A program made the position numbers and the translations under genes. A DNA stretch of 64,000 bases from UBA5794 sp963714375 (GTDB lineage: Bacteria > Actinomycetota > Acidimicrobiia > Spongiisociales > UBA5794), in the NCBI GenBank assembly GCA_963714375.1, contig CAVQOG010000008.1, forward strand, positions 496,001 to 560,000, given 5' to 3'. Below are positions 43,053 through 50,593 of this stretch, one piece after another (position 1 is the first letter of the stretch; every line of letters begins with the position of its first letter). A model generated the notes under the pieces. That model was not told the DNA's origin. It was given only the letters and a program-made list of their open reading frames with translations, and ran no database searches.

Positions 43053-43565
43053 ATGAAGAAGATCATCGCAAGTTTCGCGGCGGCGGGGGTGCTCGTAGCG
43101 GGTGCCTTTGTCGCGTCCTCCGTGACTGACTCCCCGGCTGTGGCACAAACTGCAGAGGACACCACGACCGAACAGGTCGAGCGCCCCGATCGAGGCACGG
43201 TCGTCGAAGACGTTCTCTCGGAATTGGTTTCCGACGGGACGATCACGCAGGCTCAGGCCGATGCAGTGGCGGCGGCGCTCGAAGCCAAGCATGAAGAGCT
43301 CAGGGAGAACAGACCTGAGGGTTCCGATCGTCGAATGCACCGCAGGGGAGCGATAATGCGTCACCGCGTCATGGAACTCCTTGACGACGGAGTGATCTCG
43401 GCTGACGAGATCGCCGAACTCCCAGACGGCCATCCGTTCAACGATGCCGACGGTCCGTTCGCTGAGCTTCTCGAGGATGGACAGATCACGCAAGCCGAAT
43501 GGGATGCCTTCGTCGCAGAGCGCAAGGCGGAGCACGAAGCCGAGCAATCGTCCAACAACGCGTAG
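43053..43565 (+). CDS. Small secreted protein with three helical L-x-D-G-x-I-T repeats
   Basis: A 170-residue exported protein with signal peptide (KKIIASFAAAGVLVAGAFVA, cleavage near AVAQT). Three related segments follow: LSELVSDGTITQAQADAV, MELLDDGVISADEIAELPDG and FAELLEDGQITQAEWDAFV, each helix-loop-helix in character and similar in style to SHOCT or YckD/DUF2680-like modules. The rest is charged and disordered. It lies 111 bases behind a sensor kinase and is a likely target or signal of that system; this is inference. GAAAGGA precedes the ATG. Confidence 0.78.
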   Translation: MKKIIASFAAAGVLVAGAFVASSVTDSPAVAQTAEDTTTEQVERPDRGTVVEDVLSELVSDGTITQAQADAVAAALEAKHEELRENRPEGSDRRMHRRGAIMRHRVMELLDDGVISADEIAELPDGHPFNDADGPFAELLEDGQITQAEWDAFVAERKAEHEAEQSSNNA

Positions 43566-43577
43566 CAATCGCCAAGG

Positions 43578-43633
43578 CCGCGTACCCTGGGCTCCACTCG
43601 ACAAATATGTCCAATGGAGCCCAGGGTACGCGG
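43578..43633 (+). terminator. 19-bp stem hairpin terminator
   Basis: CCGCGTACCCTGGGCTCCA and its perfect complement TGGAGCCCAGGGTACGCGG enclose an 18-base loop; CGTTTTG follows directly. This fits a strong intrinsic terminator for the secreted-protein gene. Confidence 0.75.
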
Positions 43634-43670
43634 CGTTTTGTGCGCTTTCCGGTCGGATCCGTCATCAGCG

Positions 43671-43676
43671 TACGAT
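43671..43676 (+). promoter_or_regulatory. -10 box TACGAT before the di-haem gene
   Basis: TACGAT ends 6 bases before the ATG at 43683, so even the broken gene keeps a leaderless-type promoter. Confidence 0.5.
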
Positions 43677-43682
43677 TCCTTG

Positions 43683-45068
43683 ATGGCGACCACCCGTGTG
43701 AACTCGATACTGACGTTGCTGTGCGCCGTCTCAGCCGTAGCGATGTCTGCCTGCACGCTGAGCGTCACACCGAATTCGTCCCTCTCGGGACCGGAAGCTC
43801 CCGGTGGCGATGGAACGGTCAAGGCGAGAGGTGTCGGAGCCTTCAGCCAACCCGCTGCGAATCTGACAGAGAGGCAGGTCGCCCGCTTCCTCATCGGGGA
43901 TCAGTTCTTCACGGAACCGTGGTCTATTGCATCGAGCGGCCGACCCGACCAGGACGGCCTCGGACCCACGTTTCTCGCGTCGTCGTGCGCTGGTTGCCAT
44001 CCAGCCGACGGCAGGTCCAGTGCCCCGGACCACCCCGACGCAGTCCCGATCATCCGTTTCATCACCCCCGACGGACAAAGGTGCGACCCTTGATGGGTAC
44101 GGAACACAGCTCCAGACCAACGCCGTTGACGGGGTTGAATCAGAGGCTGATATCGGCATCGAATGGCTGGAGACACAAGGCTCGTACTCGGATGGAACCA
44201 GCTACACGCTCCGGTTCCCGGTCATCGACATCAACAACGAACGCTTCGGATCGCTCACAGGCAGCACACGCATCTGGGCTGAGATCTGCACCTGCGCTGA
44301 TCGGGCTCGGTCTTCTCGAGGCGATTTCCGCTGATGACATTCGCGCACATGCCGATCCCACCGATCTCGATGGCGACGGCATATCGGGTGTGGCGTCGGT
44401 GGTGGAGGCATTATCAGGCGGGATGGCCCTCGGGCGGTTCGGGCTCAAGGCGAACATCGCAACAATCGCCGACCAGACCGCCTTGGCATACCTTCTCGAC
44501 ATGGGCATTACGTCACCGATGATGCCAGCCGAGAACTGCCCGAGCGGCCAGGTCGCCTGCACCGAAGCACCAACCGGAGGTAGCCCTGAGATCTCGTCAG
44601 ATCGAATCGACGCTGTCATTTTCTATGCACAAACGCTCGCAGTCCCCGCAAGGTTCGGACTTGACGATGCATCCGTGACCAAGGGGACAGGCGATCTTCG
44701 AGTCGATCGGTTGTGAGGCATGCCACATCGAGCGGTGGGAGACCGGTGACCATGCGATCGATGCTCTTGCAAACCAAACCATCTACCCGTTTACCGACAT
44801 GCTCCTTCACGACATGGGAGACGGTCTGAGTGACGGTCGGACGGACGGAACTGCGGGCCCGACCGAGTGGCGAACGTCACCACTGTGGGGACTTGGCTTC
44901 ACTCGGGCCGTGAATCCCAATGCGGGGTTCCTCCACGATGGACGGGCACGCTCGATCGAAGAAGCGATCCTGTGGCATGCCGGAGAGGCGACGGCATCTG
45001 CGACACAGTTCATCAAGCTCGAGGCGGTCGATCGAGAGCGTCTCCTCCACTTCCTCAAGTCGTTGTAG
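43683..45068 (+). pseudogene. Di-haem thiol oxidoreductase (COG3488-like), broken by three +1 frameshifts
   Basis: Reading moves through frames 0, 1, 2 and back to 0. Segment one (43683 to about 44075) has a lipoprotein signal (SAVAMSACT) and haem motif CAGCH. Segment two (about 44085-44275) has TLDGYGTQLQ and GIEWLETQGSYSDG. Segment three (about 44290-44685) has RSAPALIGLGLLEAI and DPTDLDGDGISG. Segment four (about 44690-45068) has GCEACHIERWE, the second CxxCH, and GLGFTRAVNPNAGFLHDGRA. Removing one base at each of three short homopolymers (near 44078, 44277 and 44690) restores one protein of about 460 residues. Either a pseudogene or consensus indels. Confidence 0.75.
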
Positions 45069-45095
45069 CGTTCGGAGCAATCAGGTAGGTGGAGC

Positions 45096-45926
45096 ATGTT
45101 TGGCGGTCTCGGGCGAGGCATTGATATCCGATTGGTTTCGAACCGGATCCTTGCCGGAGGGTTCGTCATTTCGCTCGCCGGTTTCGTTGCTTTCGCGGCT
45201 GTGAACGATCGGCTGTCCTACGGCCAAGCGGTGACATCAGCGATCTCGGTCGCCCTTGCGTGGGCGATTGGCAGAGAACTCGATCCAGACCACTCGCATG
45301 TGGCAACGCTGGCAATGGTGCTCGCTGGCGCTGCCGTATTTGTCGACGTACCGAGTGCGCTCGTCGTCGGCGCCGCGATGTTGACGCTACGGATGACGAC
45401 CGGGACCGTTGCACGGTTTCTCACAGTGTCCGATCTCCTGCTCGTCGGAATCGTCGGATTCGGGTCGGGGGGCGCGATCTGGGCATGGCCGATCGGAATT
45501 GTCGCTTTGGTGTGGCTCAAGGAGGCACCCGAGGTTGGACCGCTACGTTGGTTGGCTGTCGCGGTGCTCGCTGGGTCGTTCGCCGGTGCCTTCTATCTGG
45601 CAGATCTCGGTTTGATCACAGTCTCGACAGAGACGCTTGTTCTGGCCGGCGCAGCCGCCATCGTCGCCGCGATCTCGATCATTCGTGTGTCGACAGCTTC
45701 TCCAACGGACCGCAAGGGTGGTCATCTCGACAATCGACGTCTGCGAATGTCGCGCCTTGCTGCTGGCACCTACTTGATGGTGGCAGCAGTGGTTGGCGGG
45801 ACCGAGGCGTTCTGGGCTATTGCCCCAGTCGCTGCTGGGTTGGTGGCAGCAGCTCTATCGTCTGTCGTGCTCGTCGTCCGTGGTCCCAGAGAATCAACCG
45901 ACGGTGACGTCGAACTGGATGCGTGA
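45096..45926 (+). CDS. Polytopic membrane protein of unknown function
   Basis: A 276-residue protein with about eight hydrophobic segments and few charged residues; the only longer soluble stretch (about residues 205-220, SPTDRKGGHLDNRRLRM) lies between helices. No transporter motif was recognised. GGTGGAG lies directly before ATG 45096. It follows the di-haem gene by 27 bases and may be cotranscribed with it. Its 3' end overlaps the convergent Dabb gene by 33 bases. Confidence 0.75.
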   Translation: MFGGLGRGIDIRLVSNRILAGGFVISLAGFVAFAAVNDRLSYGQAVTSAISVALAWAIGRELDPDHSHVATLAMVLAGAAVFVDVPSALVVGAAMLTLRMTTGTVARFLTVSDLLLVGIVGFGSGGAIWAWPIGIVALVWLKEAPEVGPLRWLAVAVLAGSFAGAFYLADLGLITVSTETLVLAGAAAIVAAISIIRVSTASPTDRKGGHLDNRRLRMSRLAAGTYLMVAAVVGGTEAFWAIAPVAAGLVAAALSSVVLVVRGPRESTDGDVELDA

Positions 45927-46196
45927 GAACCGCGCAACAATGGGGTTGACGAACGACTCGACGGCCGCAACGTGGGCGGGGTGGCTTCTATACTCGAGGT
46001 ATCCCTCGGGTGATGCGAAGTCCGCCACGACTGCGAAATCGACTGCTACCTCTGACAAGCCCACATCTTGCCCGACCGTGTAGTTCTCGATACTGGCGAT
46101 GCGGTCTGGAAGCGCCTTCAGCGCTGCCTCCATCGCCTCGATGTCGCTCTGGGCAACCCCATCGTTGAACTCGAAGAAGACAACGTGTCTGATCAT
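45894..46196 (-). CDS. Stress-responsive A/B-barrel (Dabb) domain protein
   Basis: A 100-residue single-domain Dabb protein: IRHVVFFEFNDGVAQSDIEAME at the N-terminus, then IENYTVGQDVGLSEVAVDFAVVADFASPEGYLEYRSHPAH with the conserved His. Such small ferredoxin-like proteins dimerise and often act as minor enzymes or stress proteins. Its ATG overlaps the stop of the HMG-CoA-lyase-type gene (ATGA), so it is in that operon. The last 33 bases overlap the convergent membrane-protein gene. Confidence 0.88.
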   Translation of the reverse strand: MIRHVVFFEFNDGVAQSDIEAMEAALKALPDRIASIENYTVGQDVGLSEVAVDFAVVADFASPEGYLEYRSHPAHVAAVESFVNPIVARFSRIQFDVTVG

Positions 46197-47098
46197 TGCA
46201 ACCCTCCTGGGAAGTCTCCTGCCTTCGGCAACATGGCATGTACCGTCTTGCCGAGTGCCTCCTGCAATTCGTGCGATATCCCTATGAGGGCGTTGAGCGA
46301 GATGCCGTGCTCGAATCCGGCGCGGTTGAGCATGTACACAAGATCATCGGTGGCGATGTTGCCGGTTGCTGCTGGTGCGAATGGGCACCCACCAATACCA
46401 CCAACAGAGGCGTCTATCACGGAGACGCCCGCCTCGATTGCGGCATGGACATTGGCAATGCCAGTGTTGCGGGTGTCATGAAAGTGGACTCGCAGCGGTA
46501 GATCTCCCGTCACGGTTCTTACAGCCGTGACCCGTTCGGACACCGACCATGGGTCAGCGACACCGATCGTGTCGCCGAGCGCAAGTTCATCGATGTCTAC
46601 ATCGGCGAGCATCGCAGCGATCGCAACGACTCGCTCGGCGGGTACCTCGCCTTCGAAGGGACAACCCCAAGCAGCCGAAATCGTCGCGGTGACTCTGAGA
46701 TCTGCAGCGGAGGCTTCAGCCGCAATCTGTGCCAGTGTCTCGATCGACTCGTCGGTGGAGACACCCTGGTTCTTCTGGTTGAACGTGTCGGTTGCAAATA
46801 CGGGGATGTTGATCTCATCTACTCCGGTTTCGGAAGCCCGTTGCCAGCCGCGTTGGTTCATCACCAAGCCGATGTAGGAAACCTCATCCACGTCGGGAAG
46901 CCGTGCCATCACCGCCTCAGCATCGGCCATCTGTGGAACGAGGGTGGGGTGAGCAAACGAGACAGCCTCGATGCGACGAACCCCGGAATCGATGAGATGC
47001 TCGATCAGGCGTACCTTTTGATCGGTCGAAAGAATGGTGTCCTCGTTCTGCAGACCGTCCCGCGGTCCTACCTCGACGATATCGATGTGGCGCCTCAT
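46193..47098 (-). CDS. mvaB: Hydroxymethylglutaryl-CoA lyase-type enzyme
   Basis: A 301-residue DRE-TIM metallolyase. EVGPRDGLQNE near the N-terminus, VHFHDTRNTGIANVHAA with metal-binding His residues, and ASVGGIGGCPFAPAATGNIATDD with the active-site Cys match HMG-CoA lyase, the last step of leucine breakdown, yielding acetoacetate and acetyl-CoA. A related 2-hydroxyacyl-CoA lyase role is possible. ATG 47098 is preferred to ATG 47107: TATCAT ends 7 bases before 47098, and the upstream ATG overlaps that box. The promoter abuts a long heptanucleotide array. Confidence 0.9.
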   Translation of the reverse strand: MRRHIDIVEVGPRDGLQNEDTILSTDQKVRLIEHLIDSGVRRIEAVSFAHPTLVPQMADAEAVMARLPDVDEVSYIGLVMNQRGWQRASETGVDEINIPVFATDTFNQKNQGVSTDESIETLAQIAAEASAADLRVTATISAAWGCPFEGEVPAERVVAIAAMLADVDIDELALGDTIGVADPWSVSERVTAVRTVTGDLPLRVHFHDTRNTGIANVHAAIEAGVSVIDASVGGIGGCPFAPAATGNIATDDLVYMLNRAGFEHGISLNALIGISHELQEALGKTVHAMLPKAGDFPGGLQ

Positions 47099-47105
47099 GA
47101 ATCGC

Positions 47106-47111
47106 ATGATA
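47106..47111 (-). promoter_or_regulatory. -10 box TATCAT for the HMG-CoA-lyase-type gene
   Basis: TATCAT on the minus strand ends 7 bases before ATG 47098 and adjoins array H, so the array lies where a -35 element would be expected. Confidence 0.55.
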
Positions 47112-47221
47112 TGACCGATGACCGATGATCGATGTCCGATGTCCGATGTCCGATGACCGATGTCCGATGACCGACGTCCGATGATCGATGACCGACGTCC
47201 GATATCCGACGTCCGAAGTCC
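47110..47221. repeat. Heptanucleotide repeat array H, 15-16 units
   Basis: The longest array: from 47117 fifteen contiguous 7-bp units, GATGACC, GATGATC, GATGTCC and GACGTCC mixed with GATATCC and GAAGTCC, preceded by TATGACC. It fills the divergent gap between the HMG-CoA-lyase-type gene and the flavin reductase gene, immediately upstream of one -10 box. Confidence 0.92.
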
Positions 47222-47283
47222 GCTGGCGGATAAACGCCAGCAGTTCGTCGTTACGCTCTTGGGCAAACGCATTGGGAGGATCA

Positions 47284-47772
47284 ATGGACGACACGGTGAT
47301 GAGCGGCGAGGACTTCAAGGAAGCAATGTCGCACTATGCGGGTTCTGTGGAGATTGTCACGGTCAACACGCCAGACGGGCCCGTCGGGATCACCGTTTCT
47401 GCCTTCGTTTCGGTTTCGGTCGACCCGCCGATCGTTCTGGTGTGCGTGGACAAGGTGGCGGGTTCGCTCGACGCCATGATCTCGGCCGATGGGTATACCG
47501 TGAACTTCATGCCTGCTGGCAGCGAGGATGTTGCGATGCTCTTTGCGACCCGCGGTGCCGACAAATTTGGCTCGGTCGAATGGTCAGACCCCGAAACCCC
47601 GGTTGCCGGTCCTGTCCTTGCCGATGCCTTCCAGGTGTTCGAATGTGAGACGATCAAGCGGACGGAAATGGGTGACCATTGGGTCTTGTATGGCAAGGTC
47701 ATCCGCGGAACCATCGGTGACGCCCCACCACTCATCTACGTCAACCGCGAGTTCGCAAGACTTAGCCAGTAG
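47284..47772 (+). CDS. Flavin reductase-like domain protein (FMN-binding split barrel)
   Basis: A 162-residue protein with the flavin-reductase signature: FKEAMSHYAGSVEIVTVNTPDGPVGITVSAFVSVSVDPPIVLVCVD, then FATRGADKFGSVEW and the C-terminal LIYVNREFARL. It should reduce FMN or FAD with NAD(P)H, commonly for a partner monooxygenase, which is not evident nearby. ATG 47284 follows GGGAGGATC. The 3' end faces an aldehyde dehydrogenase gene across a heptanucleotide array. Confidence 0.9.
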   Translation: MDDTVMSGEDFKEAMSHYAGSVEIVTVNTPDGPVGITVSAFVSVSVDPPIVLVCVDKVAGSLDAMISADGYTVNFMPAGSEDVAMLFATRGADKFGSVEWSDPETPVAGPVLADAFQVFECETIKRTEMGDHWVLYGKVIRGTIGDAPPLIYVNREFARLSQ

Positions 47773-47811
47773 CTCTCAACGCCGTCCGCCCAACGCTCAG
47801 CTTCTGAATGT

Positions 47812-47852
47812 GACTTCAGAATCTGACGTCCGACGTCCGACGTCCGACCGCT
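47812..47852. repeat. Heptanucleotide repeat array I
   Basis: GACTTCA, a 6-base GAATCT, three perfect GACGTCC units (47825-47845) and GACCGCT, whose last bases touch the TAG stop of the minus-strand aldehyde dehydrogenase gene. Lies between converging genes. Confidence 0.85.
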
Positions 47853-49356
47853 AGACGCCGCCGCGGCCGAGGTTGATCCAGGTCGTCTTGACGTTGGTGT
47901 ACTTGTCAAGGGCGAGAAGCGATTTGTCTTTGCCTCCGAATCCGGACTCCTTGTAGCCGCCGAACGGGGCCGTGATGTCTGAGGTGTCGAAGTTGTTGAC
48001 CCACACCGTTCCCGCCTTCAAGGCCGCCGACATCCGGTGGGCACGCCCCAGATTCGAGGTCCACAGTGCAGCCGAGAGTCCGAATCGGGTCTCGTTTGCG
48101 ATCGCCATGGCTTCGTCTTCAGAGTCGAACGGGATGATGCTCAGTACCGGACCAAAGATCTCATCGCGAGCGATGTCCATATCGTTCGAGACATCAGCGA
48201 AGACGGTCGGTTCCACGTAGTAGCCGCCAGTCTCAGTCAGAGTACGGTTGCCACCGGCGACAAGCCGTGCACCCTGATCGACGCCGCGGTCGATGTAGTG
48301 GCACACACGATCGAGCTGGGATTGGTCGACGATCGGCCCAGCCTTCGTCGCAGGATCGAGTGGGTCACCAGGGGTCCAGCTTCCTGACATCGCGGCCACT
48401 TCTTCCACGACGCGGTCATAGATCGACCGCTCCGCGAGCAGGCGGGACCCTGCAATACACATCTCGCCCGTGTTCCAGAAGATCGAGAAGCCGACCGCAC
48501 CGATCGCAAAGTCGAGATCCGGTGCATCGGCAAAGATCATGTTCGGTGTCTTGCCGCCGGTCTCCGCCGATACCCGTTTCATGTTCGACTGTCCGGCGTA
48601 TTGAAGGAACAGCTTGCCAACTTCGGTCGAACCGGTGAAGGTGATGCCATCGATGTCGGGATGAAGACCGAGAGCTCTGCCAGCAGTCTCACCGTACCCC
48701 GGGACCACATTGAGGACCCCGGGGGGTATTCCGGCTTCGACAGCGAGTTCGGCGATCCGAAGGGCTGACAGGGGCGACTGCTCGGCGGGCTTGAGCACAA
48801 CTGAGTTTCCGGCCATGAGTGCCGGTGCGAGTTTCCACGCGTTGATCATCATCGGGAAGTTCCAAGGGGTCACGGCACCGACGACTCCGATCGGTTCGCG
48901 TGTGATCAGGCCAAGGGCGTTTGGACCTGTCGGTGCGATGTCGTTGTACACCTTGTCGGCGGCTTCCCCGTACCACGAGTAGGTGTGGACAGCCTGGGCG
49001 ACATCGACGCGACGTGAATAGCGGATCGGTTTGCCCACATCGAGCGTCTCAAGGAGTTGGAGCTCCTCGCCGTGCGAGTCGATGAGTCCTGCAAGCCTGA
49101 TCAAAGCTTGGCCGCGGTCACGTGGTGACAGGTTCGCCCAACGGCCGTCCTCGAAAGATGCTCGTGCGGATCGCACCGCCACATCAATATCGGCCTCGTC
49201 GCCTTCGGCGACCGATGCAATCACAGCGCTCGTTGCCGGATTGATTGTCTCGAACGTGGCTCCGGACAGGGCGTCAACCCACTCACCTTCGATGAACATC
49301 TGGTTTCGGGGGTCAACGGCGGCTGCCGCCTTGGTCCACTCAGCAAGCGTGGTCAT
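47851..49356 (-). CDS. NAD(P)-dependent aldehyde dehydrogenase
   Basis: A 501-residue class-I-type aldehyde dehydrogenase. VTPWNFPMMINAWKLAPAL, VLKPAEQSPLSAL, the FTGSTEVGK cofactor loop, catalytic Glu in AETGGKTPN and nucleophilic Cys in NTGEMCIAG are all present, and PFGGYKESGFGGKD closes the protein. Closest in style to betaine- or gamma-aminobutyraldehyde dehydrogenases (BetB/PuuC); substrate unknown. ATG 49356 is taken because the frame upstream is antisense noise and a ribosome-binding GGAGGA lies before it, 2 bases after the lipocalin-like gene. Confidence 0.93.
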   Translation of the reverse strand: MTTLAEWTKAAAAVDPRNQMFIEGEWVDALSGATFETINPATSAVIASVAEGDEADIDVAVRSARASFEDGRWANLSPRDRGQALIRLAGLIDSHGEELQLLETLDVGKPIRYSRRVDVAQAVHTYSWYGEAADKVYNDIAPTGPNALGLITREPIGVVGAVTPWNFPMMINAWKLAPALMAGNSVVLKPAEQSPLSALRIAELAVEAGIPPGVLNVVPGYGETAGRALGLHPDIDGITFTGSTEVGKLFLQYAGQSNMKRVSAETGGKTPNMIFADAPDLDFAIGAVGFSIFWNTGEMCIAGSRLLAERSIYDRVVEEVAAMSGSWTPGDPLDPATKAGPIVDQSQLDRVCHYIDRGVDQGARLVAGGNRTLTETGGYYVEPTVFADVSNDMDIARDEIFGPVLSIIPFDSEDEAMAIANETRFGLSAALWTSNLGRAHRMSAALKAGTVWVNNFDTSDITAPFGGYKESGFGGKDKSLLALDKYTNVKTTWINLGRGGV

Positions 49357-49358
49357 GA

Positions 49359-49799
49359 TCAATCCTCCGTGGCGACTCTGGACCACTGGAGTGTATTGGT
49401 GGCCTTCCTGCCCGCTCCCGGCTGCACATAAGACAATTCGAGATGTGTCGTCCCATCGGGCTGATCGATCCACCGGATCAATCGGGTCTGGGTCGCTCCC
49501 ACCCAATCGGGGAAGAGGCTCAGCTCCACATCGTGGTGTACCTCGTCGCCGTCGACGAAGTAGGTGCCGGCGTATGAGATGTAGCCAACCGCCGCAGCCG
49601 CACGATCGAGTGCATGCGCTTGAGCGAAGGAATGTGTGTCGAGCAGGTCGCGGTCCTTCTTCATGAGGGATGCCATCATCCGGCCGTCGTTCGTGTATGT
49701 GAGAAGACCGACTGCCGAGCCACCGAACGGACGAACAGTGCGACCACCGATCTCCACGTTCCAATCGAGCAGTCTCCAGGTGCCTACGAGATTGTGCAT
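49359..49799 (-). CDS. Lipocalin-like domain protein
   Basis: A 146-residue protein with the bacterial lipocalin-like pattern: LVGTWRLLDWNV near the start, GLLTYTNDGRMMASLM, then YAGTYFVDGDEVHHDVELSLFPDWVGATQTRLIRW and a final LELSYVQ strand. No signal peptide. It may bind a small hydrophobic ligand. First gene of an operon with the aldehyde dehydrogenase; a shared ligand such as a hydrophobic aldehyde is conceivable but unproven. TACCGT lies 6 bases before the ATG. Confidence 0.83.
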   Translation of the reverse strand: MHNLVGTWRLLDWNVEIGGRTVRPFGGSAVGLLTYTNDGRMMASLMKKDRDLLDTHSFAQAHALDRAAAAVGYISYAGTYFVDGDEVHHDVELSLFPDWVGATQTRLIRWIDQPDGTTHLELSYVQPGAGRKATNTLQWSRVATED

Positions 49800-49805
49800 C
49801 GGACA

Positions 49806-49811
49806 ACGGTA
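49806..49811 (-). promoter_or_regulatory. -10 box TACCGT, leaderless start of lipocalin-like gene
   Basis: TACCGT on the minus strand ends 6 bases before the ATG at 49799. Confidence 0.55.
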
Positions 49812-49918
49812 TCAGCACCCGTGTCGCTCCGCCGGAGCGTACCCAGGGTTCCATGTCGGAATATTGCGACGCTGGGCCCACGGAACGCCAGATTTGGCCG
49901 GTACGCTTGGTACCCCTG

Positions 49919-50593
49919 ATGACCCAACAGACACACACCCCGACAGAGGCCGAAGAGATGTACCTCATCACGATCGCGCGTGCGGTCGAGGACGGATCGG
50001 CCCCGCCGATCGCGGTCTCGGACGTTGCGCGAGTGCTCGAGGTTTCGTCGGTTTCTGCGAACCAGATGGTGAAGAAGCTCGAAGGCCTCGGACTCGTTGA
50101 CTACACGCCGTACAAGGGTGTTTCCCTTACCGTTGAAGGATCGCTGTTGGCGGATTCTGTGCTTCGCAGCCGGCGGCTGTGGGGTCTGTTTCTCTCCGAG
50201 CACCTCGGCTTTTCACCTGAACGCGCGGACGAGGTTGCCTGTGAGATGGAGCATGTCACACCAGAACTCGTGGCGGACCGCTTGGCCGAATTCCTCGGAG
50301 ACCCACAGTTCGGCCCGACCGGAAAGCCGATCCCGCACGCCCGCGGCTCGGCTGCCTCCGATGGTGTGGCCCTTGCGGAGGCTCCTCCCGGCGCAGACAT
50401 GGAGGTGCTGGAAATCGCTGCACCGTTTGATGCCTTTCTGTCGTCGCAAGGGGCTGTTCGCGGCTCGATCGTGGCCGTTCTGGCCTCGGCTGCCGACGGC
50501 AGCGTGGTGCTCCGGACGTCGAATGGACCGGTGCAGCTCGCTGCAGACGCTGCAGCTGCTATTCGTATCAAACCGATCACCTCAGGAGCGTGA
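49919..50593 (+). CDS. DtxR/MntR-family metal-dependent transcriptional repressor
   Basis: A 224-residue regulator. The N-terminal winged helix (TEAEEMYLITIARAVEDGSAPPIAVSDVARVLEVSSVSANQMVKKLEGLGLVDY) is followed by the dimerisation/metal domain (LRSRRLWGLFLSEHLGFSPERADEVACEMEHVTPELVADRLAEFL) with the Cys/Glu/His ligands of this family, then a FeoA/SH3-like C-terminal domain. Metal specificity (iron or manganese) cannot be read. No ribosome-binding site before ATG 49919. It heads an operon with tldD, tldE and a DUF2007 gene through overlapping starts. Confidence 0.92.
   Translation: MTQQTHTPTEAEEMYLITIARAVEDGSAPPIAVSDVARVLEVSSVSANQMVKKLEGLGLVDYTPYKGVSLTVEGSLLADSVLRSRRLWGLFLSEHLGFSPERADEVACEMEHVTPELVADRLAEFLGDPQFGPTGKPIPHARGSAASDGVALAEAPPGADMEVLEIAAPFDAFLSSQGAVRGSIVAVLASAADGSVVLRTSNGPVQLAADAAAAIRIKPITSGA

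Noticed and set aside
46193..47284. 363-residue reading of the HMG-CoA-lyase-type protein
   Set aside because: The added N-terminus (repeats of R-S-S-D-I-G-H and similar) is a translation of the heptanucleotide array, not protein.
47851..49971. 706-residue reading of the aldehyde dehydrogenase gene
   Set aside because: The first about 205 residues run antisense through the lipocalin-like gene and past it; the fold, a ribosome-binding site and the 2-base gap fix the start at 49356.
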